This document shows positions 1 through 6,046 of a DNA stretch of 6,046 nucleotides, piece after piece (the first letter of the stretch is position 1; each line of letters opens with the position of its first letter). This DNA is from Caryophanales bacterium (GTDB lineage: Bacteria > Bacillota_I > Bacilli_A > RFN20 > CAG-826): positions 1 to 6,046 of the forward strand of contig JALEUF010000036.1 in NCBI GenBank assembly GCA_022781015.1, written 5' to 3'. A model generated the notes under the pieces. That model was not told where the DNA came from. It saw only the letters and a list, made by a program, of their open reading frames with translations, and made no database searches. The translations under genes were made by a program, and so were the position numbers.

Positions 1-1130
1 GCTTCTAAGGTATTTAAGACATTAACTTCATTGAATGATTTATCATCATAAGGAACGACTATATCAAAGATAACGTTTACATGGGTCGGTCCTTTTACCA
101 TTCTGAAGTCATGGATAGTTAATGATTTATCTAATTTATCTAATATAGCTAGGACCTTATCTTTTGTTTCGTCTACTTCCTTATTTCCAATAGAAATAGG
201 ATCCATGTGGATAGTTATCTCTACTGCAAACTTCTTTCTAATATCTTCTTCGATGTTATCGATTACATCATGGATATAGGCAAGGTCATTTTTTTCATCT
301 ACTTCGACATGCAAGGAAATAAATATCTTAGTAGGCCCATAATTATGGCAAATGACATCATGTACCCCCTTAATTTCCTTATAGGAGAGTATTTCTTTTA
401 CTATTTTCTCTACATCTTCTTTATTTGCGGCGTGTCCAATAAGAGGATCGCTAGTTTCTTTTATCATCATTATTCCTGAATAGATGATAAATAAAGATAT
501 GGCTAAACCTAGATAAGAGTCTAGATAAGGGAAATTAAGGCAATAGGTAATAATGGCCCCCACCCCTAATATAGTGGTGGCGATTGCATCTGAAATCGAA
601 TCAAGGCAAGTTGCCTTTAATGAAGGAGAGGATATGGCTTTACCTAATCCATAATTGACATAGCCTTGTCCTAATTTAATTAAGCTAGAGACAAATAAGA
701 TGATGATTGCTAATAAATCATAGGTGACTGTAGTTTTATTAATCGCCGCCTGAATAGAAGAAGAAAATAATTCAAGCCCAGTCGCAACAACAAATATAGA
801 AACGATTAACCCTGATATATATTCGATACGTTGATGGCCGAACGGATGGTCTTTATCAGCAGGCTTCATAGCCATCTTAAATCCGAATAAAGTAACTAGA
901 TTAGATGCTAAATCACCAAGGTTATTAACTGTATCGGCGATTAAGGCCAAAGAGAATACCCAATGGTTCTTACTTGCCCCAATTAAAGCAACCCCGCCTT
1001 TTAATAAGACTAATATCAAGTTAGTGACAATACCAAAGAAGGCTGCAAATTTGCCATGCCTCCCCCTAACTATTTCATTATCGATGTTTTTATAATCTTT
1101 TATGAAGATTCTTCTTAATAGATTTACCAT
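1..1130 (-). CDS. Cation diffusion facilitator (CDF) transporter, MntE-like metal site; 3' end cut by window edge
   Basis: Predicted membrane divalent-metal/proton antiporter that exports metal from the cytosol. 376 codons are visible and the stop lies beyond position 1; since relatives run to about 390-400 residues, little is missing. Seen: six hydrophobic segments at about residues 28-50, 57-87, 103-123, 138-158, 168-196 and 205-223; FGHQR after segment 2 (97-101); a cytoplasmic domain from about 228. Aligned from memory to E. coli YiiP, the membrane metal site is N69/D73 in segment 2 and D177/D181 in segment 5. This N-D/D-D pattern is linked to Mn-type CDFs (MntE) rather than the D-D/H-D of YiiP. 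The cytosolic binding residues are kept: H257, H274, H287, H308, D310. The C-terminal part is long (about 150 residues) and looks like two related halves. Start: ATG at 1130, 19 bases after the helicase stop, with no good Shine-Dalgarno sequence. Likely the last visible gene of the operon. Family is near certain; Mn preference is inference. Confidence 0.95.
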   Translation of the reverse strand, partial: MVNLLRRIFIKDYKNIDNEIVRGRHGKFAAFFGIVTNLILVLLKGGVALIGASKNHWVFSLALIADTVNNLGDLASNLVTLFGFKMAMKPADKDHPFGHQRIEYISGLIVSIFVVATGLELFSSSIQAAINKTTVTYDLLAIIILFVSSLIKLGQGYVNYGLGKAISSPSLKATCLDSISDAIATTILGVGAIITYCLNFPYLDSYLGLAISLFIIYSGIMMIKETSDPLIGHAANKEDVEKIVKEILSYKEIKGVHDVICHNYGPTKIFISLHVEVDEKNDLAYIHDVIDNIEEDIRKKFAVEITIHMDPISIGNKEVDETKDKVLAILDKLDKSLTIHDFRMVKGPTHVNVIFDIVVPYDDKSFNEVNVLNTLE

Positions 1131-1149
1131 AACGACTATTCTATCACGA

Positions 1150-4100
1150 TTAAGACAATAGGAATTTAATATCTTCTTTGCTTAATTTAGTGATTCCGTC
1201 GTCTCCTTCTTTTATTAAGCTAGATACAATGCCTGCTTTAATTTCCTGCAATTTCAATACTTTCTCTTCAATTGTATTGAACGCGACTAATTTATAGACA
1301 GTTACAGGACGGGTCTGTCCGATACGGTGCGCCCTATCGCTAGCTTGCTCTTCGGCTGCAACATTCCACCATGGATCTAGGTGTATTACCATATCAGCCC
1401 CATATAGATTTAGACCAGTTCCGCCAGCTTTTAAGGAAACTAATACGACTCCGAAATCATTCTTCTTATTGAAGTCTTCTGATATAGATACTCTTTCTTT
1501 AGCAGGTGTATCTCCTTCAATAATTTTATTAGGGATATTCTCGTTATTTAATAATTCGTTTAAGTGGTGGAGTACTTTTGTAAAGGAAGAGAAGACAATG
1601 AATTTGTGTCCGGTCTCTAATCCTTGCTTAATTTTATCGATGCTATATTGTAGCTTGCTGGATATAAAGTTAGCCCCTTCAAAGAAAGCAGGAGTATCGA
1701 CACATATTGTCCTTAATTTAGTAATCGTAGCCAAAATCGCGATAGGATTACCCTCATTTGATTCGATTCTAGCTTTTTCTAAGTTGGCCTTATAGATCTT
1801 ATATTCTTCTTCATCCATTGTAATTGAAACTACTTCAACAGTCTTTGGAGGAAGGTCGCTTAAGACATCTTCTTTCTTTCTTCTTAGATAGAACGGCTTG
1901 ATCTTGTTATATAGCTCATTGCTTTTTTCTTTATCTGGAACTCCTCCATATCTAGAGAAGAATTCTTTTTCATTTCCTAGATACCCTTCCATTAAGAAAT
2001 CGAATATAGAGAATAAATCTATCGCTGAATTTTCAATTGGGGTGCCGGTCAAGGCCAAGCGATATTTGGATTGGATTGATTTGACCGCGAAAGATTTCTT
2101 CGCATGTGGGTTTTTGATATTCTGCGCTTCATCTAATATGAGCAAGAGGAAAGACAAAGAAGAATATTTATCTTCATCATTTCTTAATGTTTCATAAGAA
2201 GTAATGAATACCTCATTCGTACCTTTTGATATTTCATTTAATGATTTAGTCCTAGATTCAACTGAGCCAGAGATGACATTGCTTTTAAGTTCAGGTGCCC
2301 ATTTTTCAATTTCTTTTTGCCAGTTATAAGTAACTGATTTTGGGCAGACAATTAATACAGGCCCCTTCTGTTTTAATGTTTTTATAAAGCAAATCGTCTG
2401 AAGTGTCTTGCCTAATCCCATATCGTCTGCTAATAAGGCGGGGAGACGATATTTATTTAAAGTAGAAAGCCATTTGACCCCGTTTTTTTGATATGGACGT
2501 AAAACGGAAGACAATTCTTTTGGCAAATCTAATTTATTCTTTTTAAAATTAGCCAAGTCAGTTACAAAATCATTTAAGGAAGAAGATAAATCGACTTCAA
2601 TACCTTTCTTAGAAGACAACATGAAAGTAGTCCAGAAAGGTAAATCTTCTTTCTTTTTGCCTTTTGAATCTTTTAATAAATCATTTATTTCTACTAAGGA
2701 AGATATTTCTTCATCATGAAGGTTAATTAATTTATCTTTTATCAAGACAAATTCTTTCTTCCTCTTATATGATTCAATAATTTCTCTTATTTCTTCTTCG
2801 CTAAATTCATTGCTAGATATATCTCCGTTAATCCAGCCGTCTTTAGAATCCAACTTTACTTTGATTGATGTTCCTTTCGATCTAGTTAAATTTGCAAGGT
2901 TACTACTTAGATATAAATTACAGTAGGTAGATAAATCCTTATATTGAGAAGAAAGGAAGGCATAAACATATAATGGGTCCTTTATTTCTCCATTTAGAAT
3001 GCCATGAAGAGAATTAACTTCTTCTTCAAAGGAAGAATAATATTCATTCGCGAATTCGCTTTGGATGAAGTTTTCTTTGCTTATTTCTTCTTCATCAAAA
3101 TATAGTTCTGTCTTAAATACAAGCTTTTCTAATTCGGATAGATAATCTACATAATACTTAATCTTATATTTTGAATTAGAACCTATTATCTTAAGCCCTT
3201 TTTCTTTCTTCATTTTTGAGATTACCAAATCCTGGATATAGCTAATTTCTTTTTCTCCAAGTTGATGGTCATAGATATAGCTATATATTGATTTAGATTT
3301 CTCGCTTTTAAAGGAATATATCTTGATTAAAGATGACTTTTCATTAGAAGTAACTAACTTATCGGAAGAAGAAAATAATAAAGTCTCATGTTGACTTTCT
3401 AAATCCGGAAGTAAGGATATAGAACCATCTTCTTTTAAGCTTATCCCTCCTTCATTTATCTCTTCATTTACATAATATTTTTTATTATTTAGATATATTG
3501 TTTGGCCTTTAAATAGACTTATCAAGTCAGGCAGTTCGCTTTCTTTTACGTTTAGGTCAGAGTTAGCATATTTAGATGCAATAACAAGACAGGGGTTAAC
3601 TAGATTTTCAATTAATGAATAATTTATTCTATATCTTTTCTTTCCCTTTTTAAGGATAGAAGAGGTGGATGAAAGTAATTCTTTCGGATACAAAGGGATT
3701 TTGTCTCTGTCTTTATTGGATATGTAAAAAATGATATTGGAAGTGAAATAATCGGAGCCATAAATTGAACTATCCGTATGCAAATAAAGTTTAATCTCAG
3801 TCGCGATAAAGTTAATTGGTTCTTCTTGGATTGATTCTTTTTCACCTAACATATCCAAGAATGAATTCCTTAAAGTAAGTCTCTTTTTGTTTTCTTCTGG
3901 AGATAAAAATGCTGATTTAAGGACATTTGAATCAATTCCTTCATATAGCTTTTCTAATTCTTCTGGAGTTTTGTTTTTTTCTATATCTAGAAGATATTTG
4001 CAAAGGGAATAAGCAAATACGTCTTCATCTTTTTTGTATGAAATAGAACCAGATGAGTCTACTTTCAATGATGAATATACAAGTTGGTCATCTAATTGCT

Positions 4101-4266
4101 GCCTGTAGCAATGATATGTAAAAGAATCTGTTTCCTTATCGTAACTATAGGCAATCTTTATTTTCTTTTCTTTGAATAAGGAAAGAAGGATATCTACGTA
4201 TTTTTGTTTTTCTTTTATTTCCTCAAGTTCGAATTCTCTATTTAATTTAACCTTATCTATATACAT
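1150..4266 (-). CDS. Bacterial SNF2-family helicase/ATPase (YwqA-like, SNF2-associated N-terminal region)
   Basis: Superfamily 2 Snf2 ATPase, expected to be a cytosolic ATP-driven double-stranded-DNA translocase or remodeller rather than a strand-separating helicase. Seen: a Q-like LRPYQ (589-593), motif I DDMGLGKT (614-621, Walker lysine K620), motif Ia around VLIVCPKS, motif II DEAQ (712-715), motif III TGTP (740-743), motif IV around FIVFSSF, motif V SLKAGGTGLNL (944-954) and motif VI DRAHRIGQ (977-984). All catalytic positions are intact. Residues of about 150-585 are poorly conserved, but the stretch around W478 and the Y500-L516 block (YKRKKEFVLIKD then INL) match the bacterial SNF2-associated region of Firmicute proteins. 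The first 120 residues lack the CxC...CxH SWIM motif that many 1,000-residue relatives carry at their N-terminus; it sits in the gene just upstream. ATG at 4266 is three bases after that gene's stop and has a good Shine-Dalgarno sequence. The cellular role of this family is unsettled (repair, recombination or transcription-related). Confidence 0.96.
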   Translation of the reverse strand: MYIDKVKLNREFELEEIKEKQKYVDILLSLFKEKKIKIAYSYDKETDSFTYHCYRQQLDDQLVYSSLKVDSSGSISYKKDEDVFAYSLCKYLLDIEKNKTPEELEKLYEGIDSNVLKSAFLSPEENKKRLTLRNSFLDMLGEKESIQEEPINFIATEIKLYLHTDSSIYGSDYFTSNIIFYISNKDRDKIPLYPKELLSSTSSILKKGKKRYRINYSLIENLVNPCLVIASKYANSDLNVKESELPDLISLFKGQTIYLNNKKYYVNEEINEGGISLKEDGSISLLPDLESQHETLLFSSSDKLVTSNEKSSLIKIYSFKSEKSKSIYSYIYDHQLGEKEISYIQDLVISKMKKEKGLKIIGSNSKYKIKYYVDYLSELEKLVFKTELYFDEEEISKENFIQSEFANEYYSSFEEEVNSLHGILNGEIKDPLYVYAFLSSQYKDLSTYCNLYLSSNLANLTRSKGTSIKVKLDSKDGWINGDISSNEFSEEEIREIIESYKRKKEFVLIKDKLINLHDEEISSLVEINDLLKDSKGKKKEDLPFWTTFMLSSKKGIEVDLSSSLNDFVTDLANFKKNKLDLPKELSSVLRPYQKNGVKWLSTLNKYRLPALLADDMGLGKTLQTICFIKTLKQKGPVLIVCPKSVTYNWQKEIEKWAPELKSNVISGSVESRTKSLNEISKGTNEVFITSYETLRNDEDKYSSLSFLLLILDEAQNIKNPHAKKSFAVKSIQSKYRLALTGTPIENSAIDLFSIFDFLMEGYLGNEKEFFSRYGGVPDKEKSNELYNKIKPFYLRRKKEDVLSDLPPKTVEVVSITMDEEEYKIYKANLEKARIESNEGNPIAILATITKLRTICVDTPAFFEGANFISSKLQYSIDKIKQGLETGHKFIVFSSFTKVLHHLNELLNNENIPNKIIEGDTPAKERVSISEDFNKKNDFGVVLVSLKAGGTGLNLYGADMVIHLDPWWNVAAEEQASDRAHRIGQTRPVTVYKLVAFNTIEEKVLKLQEIKAGIVSSLIKEGDDGITKLSKEDIKFLLS

Positions 4267-4269
4267 AAA

Positions 4270-5772
4270 TTACCCCTTATATGGAAAATACCCTGCATCT
4301 ACTAGGAGGTTATATTTATCTAGCAACATAAAATAGATGGCTAAGGACGCCTCGTTATTTTCTATCTTTGCCTTTAATTTGTTATTTAGAAGCAATTTCG
4401 AACATAGATTAGGTTCTAAATCGTTTAAGGTGATTAGGATTGATGCAATTTCATTTGACCTATCGCTTTTTAGTCCAATATCTTTATTTGCCTTATCAAA
4501 TATATAATCGATCACTTTTTGCCTATATTCATTAAGAATGAATTTCCTGATTGATTTGATTTCAAATACATTGAGTTTCTTTATGTCTATATTAGAAGAA
4601 GGATATAAAAGAAGAGGGGTATATGTCCCATTTGAAATAAGATGGTTCATTATTTTGTTGAAGTCTTCTTTTTCTTCCTTGTCTTCCTCTCTAACTAAAG
4701 ATAAGAATGTAGAAATCCAATCAAGGTTATAGAATTCTTTGATGTTTAATAAGGTTTTTAACGCTAATTTATGATCTATTCCATCTAGGATTGAGAGTTC
4801 GTGGTCATTTAAGATAAGCTTCGAGCTATTAGTTTCTAAGATTGCGACTAAATCCAAGATGTCATCTTTACCATGCTTATAAAATGTTTCCTCGATGAAA
4901 TTGAATTTTGATGTATCGCTGATATCTTTGAAGTTAGATTTTAATAATGATTTTTTATTGAAATAACTATATCCATCTAAACTCATTCCCGTATAAGGGA
5001 TTCTCAATGAGATAAAGAATTGGCTAGTTTTCTTTGTTTTTATTATGGTCTCTATTAATAAATTTGTTAAAGAAGAAGTGGATTCGTCTAGAAGTAGTTT
5101 ATTAAGATGTGATGAATTGATTTTCCTTATTTTTGTTATGAAAGCAAGTATTAAGTCATTTAGGTTATTCCTAACGCCTAATTTATCCATCAATACAAAA
5201 ATGTTTTTCAATAAAGTATCAAAATCGATGTAGTAGTAATGGGCATCATAGTAATATGAATAATCGGCATCTAGGGTAATATTTAGCAGATTATTTAAAA
5301 TGCCTAAAACTCTAGATTCGTTGCCTTTAAAGCCATCAGCTGCTTCAAGATTCTTTAATTTATTTAATGATTCATATACATATTTAGTAGATGAATATTG
5401 GCTAGAATAATAAGAGGCCATCTCATTAGAACTTCTCTCTAATGAAGTAAGGACATTATTTGGCTTGCTTTTATTTGGACGTAATATTTGAACGGCATCA
5501 TTATCATAGGCATCTTTATATTTCATATTATGATATAAGACTAAAGCTGCCATATGCTTACAAGGATATGAGCAGGGGCAGGTACAGCTTGATTTATTAA
5601 TTAATAATCTTCCCTGGCCATTAAATTCAAGGTGAACCCTATATGTATTTGTTCCGAAAACATCCGCGTTTATAGCGTTCTTGTTCTCATCTTTAATCTT
5701 GAAGTTTCCTTCCCTAAAGATGGTTCTTCCTCTAGAAACAATTGAGTAATCAAAGAAATTTGTATTATCCAT
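4270..5772 (-). CDS. SWIM zinc-finger protein, likely partner of the adjacent SNF2 ATPase (YwqB-like)
   Basis: Protein of 500 residues with a SWIM zinc-binding motif near its N-terminus. Seen: C63-T-C65, then C71-K-H73 followed by a hydrophobic helix (MAALVLYH), which fits CxCx5CxH; an extra C67 lies between. It is preceded by the usual β-rich lead-in with an RG(R)xxFxxG block (residues 14-22). SWIM domains are thought to bind DNA or proteins. Residues 90-500 look mostly helical and Leu/Ile/Asn-rich, with a tyrosine cluster at about 167-183; I recognise no further domain and no membrane segment or signal peptide. B. subtilis has a SWIM gene (ywqB) beside an SNF2 gene (ywqA), and elsewhere the two are fused, so a shared complex with the downstream ATPase is the best guess. 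Start: ATG at 5772, with an in-frame TAA four codons upstream excluding longer forms; its Shine-Dalgarno sequence lies unusually far away (14 nt). First gene of the operon. Confidence 0.92.
   Translation of the reverse strand: MDNTNFFDYSIVSRGRTIFREGNFKIKDENKNAINADVFGTNTYRVHLEFNGQGRLLINKSSCTCPCSYPCKHMAALVLYHNMKYKDAYDNDAVQILRPNKSKPNNVLTSLERSSNEMASYYSSQYSSTKYVYESLNKLKNLEAADGFKGNESRVLGILNNLLNITLDADYSYYYDAHYYYIDFDTLLKNIFVLMDKLGVRNNLNDLILAFITKIRKINSSHLNKLLLDESTSSLTNLLIETIIKTKKTSQFFISLRIPYTGMSLDGYSYFNKKSLLKSNFKDISDTSKFNFIEETFYKHGKDDILDLVAILETNSSKLILNDHELSILDGIDHKLALKTLLNIKEFYNLDWISTFLSLVREEDKEEKEDFNKIMNHLISNGTYTPLLLYPSSNIDIKKLNVFEIKSIRKFILNEYRQKVIDYIFDKANKDIGLKSDRSNEIASILITLNDLEPNLCSKLLLNNKLKAKIENNEASLAIYFMLLDKYNLLVDAGYFPYKG
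4273..4278 (-). promoter_or_regulatory. Ribosome binding site of the SNF2 gene, inside the end of the SWIM gene
   Basis: On the minus strand AAGGGG lies six bases before the ATG at 4266. It is formed by the last two sense codons (AAG GGG) of the SWIM gene, so ribosomes finishing that gene stop directly over the next start. This supports the chosen start and suggests translational coupling with matched output of the two proteins. Confidence 0.75.
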
Positions 5773-5780
5773 AAGCGATA

Positions 5781-5800
5781 GTTAAACACCTTATTTTAAC
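5781..5800. repeat. Small inverted repeat (GTTAAA / TTTAAC) around the SWIM gene ribosome binding site
   Basis: Perfect 6-bp arms at 5781-5786 and 5795-5800 with an 8-nt centre. In the minus-strand transcript the AAGGTG motif would be in the loop. The arms are AT-rich, so an RNA hairpin would be weak; as DNA it could instead be an operator, since it overlaps a possible -10 box (TAAAAT, 5793-5798). No convincing -35 box lies at the right distance from that box. Confidence 0.35.
5787..5792 (-). promoter_or_regulatory. Putative distant ribosome binding site of the SWIM gene
   Basis: AAGGTG on the minus strand is the only good Shine-Dalgarno match before the ATG at 5772, but it sits 14 nt away instead of the usual 5-9. 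It falls in the loop of the inverted repeat at 5781-5800. Either initiation is weak, or folding of the leader shortens the effective distance. Confidence 0.4.
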
Positions 5801-5851
5801 TACTTTATGGGTGCAAATGAAAGAAAATTTATGCAGATGGCATTTAAATCT

Positions 5852-5878
5852 AAGAAATATGGGTGTTTTTGATTTCTT
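5852..5878. repeat. Inverted repeat AAGAAAT-N13-ATTTCTT
   Basis: Perfect 7-bp arms (5852-5858 and 5872-5878); allowing a 2-nt bulge, three more pairs (cta/tag) extend them. The arms have almost no G+C and neither strand has a clean T-run placed as in an intrinsic terminator, so I favour a protein-binding site or chance over a terminator. Confidence 0.25.
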
Positions 5879-5910
5879 TTAGAGGAAAGCGAAACGGTCT
5901 AAATTAAGAA

Positions 5911-6006
5911 TCAGTAACAATTTCAGTAAGAATAAATGAATTTTCAGTAAGAATAGTAAGAAAATCAGTAAGAATATTTGGAATTTCAGTAAGAATATAG
6001 AGAGCG
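5911..6006. repeat. Iteron-like array: 12-nt core TCAGTAAGAATA repeated every 21 bp
   Basis: The core TCAGTAAGAATA starts at 5923, 5944, 5965 and 5986, so three consecutive intervals are exactly 21 bp. The four cores are identical over all 12 bases, while the 9 bases between them differ. A partial copy (TCAGTAACAAT) begins at 5911, 12 bp before the first full core, and an extra AGTAAGAA lies at 5955 inside the second unit. The core is not palindromic. The array lies 138 bp upstream of the SWIM gene start. It may be a set of regulator sites on one DNA face (21 bp is two helical turns), iterons of an origin or partition site, or the decayed remnant of a repeat-encoding gene end. Confidence 0.85.
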
Positions 6007-6046
6007 GTACTTTAACTTATCGGCGAACATATTGCTAGAACCTATC
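6007..6046. other. Right-edge sequence with no assignable feature
   Basis: Forty bases beyond the repeat array. Short open frames cross the edge on both strands: minus strand 6045 to a TGA at 5988-5986, and plus strand from 5993 onward. Each shows fewer than 21 residues and resembles nothing I recognise, so whether a neighbouring gene begins or ends here cannot be decided from this window. Confidence 0.3.

Larger units (their letters stand above)
5773..5910 (-). promoter_or_regulatory. Leader / presumed promoter region of the three-gene operon
   Basis: This is the only non-coding DNA directly before the operon, so the promoter should lie here or in the repeat array beyond. I cannot name a clear -35/-10 pair: TAAAAT (5793-5798) is a passable -10, and TTGCAC (5811-5816) resembles a -35 but is only 12 bases from it. 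Other structure: an 8-bp direct repeat TATGGGTG at 5806-5813 and 5858-5865, a palindrome ATTTAAAT at 5842-5849, and the inverted repeat at 5852-5878. No riboswitch fold is recognisable by eye. Confidence 0.35.

Noticed and set aside
207..479. Plus-strand open frame of 90 codons
   Set aside because: It lies wholly antisense to the CDF transporter, whose protein sequence is clearly recognisable, and resembles no family.
1131..1149. Terminator or metal riboswitch (such as yybP-ykoY) before the transporter
   Set aside because: Only 19 bases separate the genes; there is no hairpin or T-run and no room for a riboswitch.
1469..2197. Two plus-strand open frames (1469-1795 and 1898-2197)
   Set aside because: Both are antisense to the conserved helicase core (motifs II to V) and are shadows of its codon use.
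3624..3845. Minus-strand open frame of 73 codons
   Set aside because: It overlaps the helicase gene in another frame on the same strand; no ribosome binding site or recognisable product.
4538..5233. Short plus-strand open frames at 4538-4732 and 5045-5233
   Set aside because: Antisense to the SWIM gene, hydrophobic low-complexity translations with no family resemblance.
1150..5772. A phage-defence island such as DISARM, based on the SNF2 gene
   Set aside because: No methyltransferase, nuclease, phospholipase-D or DUF1998-type gene is present, and the SWIM/SNF2 pair matches the common chromosomal Firmicute type.
5911..6006. CRISPR array
   Set aside because: Cores are 12 nt with 9-nt fillers, far below CRISPR repeat and spacer sizes; there is no dyad in the core and no cas gene nearby.
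5911..6006. TGA read as tryptophan, making the minus strand of the array coding
   Set aside because: Tryptophans in the helicase (for example in DPWWNV and the W478 region) are encoded by TGG, and all complete genes here end in TAA, so there is no support for a recoded TGA.

Overview
The window is AT-rich chromosomal DNA, roughly a third G+C by eye. All coding lies on the minus strand: three tightly packed genes fill positions 1-5772. Tryptophan in the helicase and in the CDF gene is written TGG wherever I checked, so TGA reads as stop and this is not a Mycoplasma/Spiroplasma-type code. Low G+C, Shine-Dalgarno starts, a Gram-positive-type long CDF transporter and a YwqB/YwqA-like SWIM + SNF2 pair together suggest a Firmicute (Bacilli or a Mollicutes-related gut lineage). 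That placement is inference; there is no marker gene here.

Layout in transcription order (right to left): 6046-5773 is non-coding. It holds an unusual array of direct repeats at 5911-6006, with a 12-nt core recurring at 21-bp intervals, followed by a leader with two small inverted repeats. The first gene (5772-4270) encodes a 500-residue protein with an N-terminal SWIM zinc-binding motif. Three bases after its stop comes the second gene (4266-1150), a 1038-residue bacterial SNF2-family ATPase with a complete set of helicase motifs. Nineteen bases after that stop comes the third gene (1130 to beyond position 1), a cation diffusion facilitator whose membrane metal site is N/D + D/D, the pattern associated with manganese exporters. 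It runs off the left edge with 376 codons visible.

The SWIM and SNF2 genes almost certainly act together: in many Firmicutes the two domains are fused in one polypeptide, and here they are two adjacent, probably translationally coupled genes. The transporter probably shares their transcript, since no terminator is visible in between, but nothing links its function to theirs. I see no phage, transposon, CRISPR, tRNA or rRNA. The least explained element is the 21-bp repeat array upstream of the operon.
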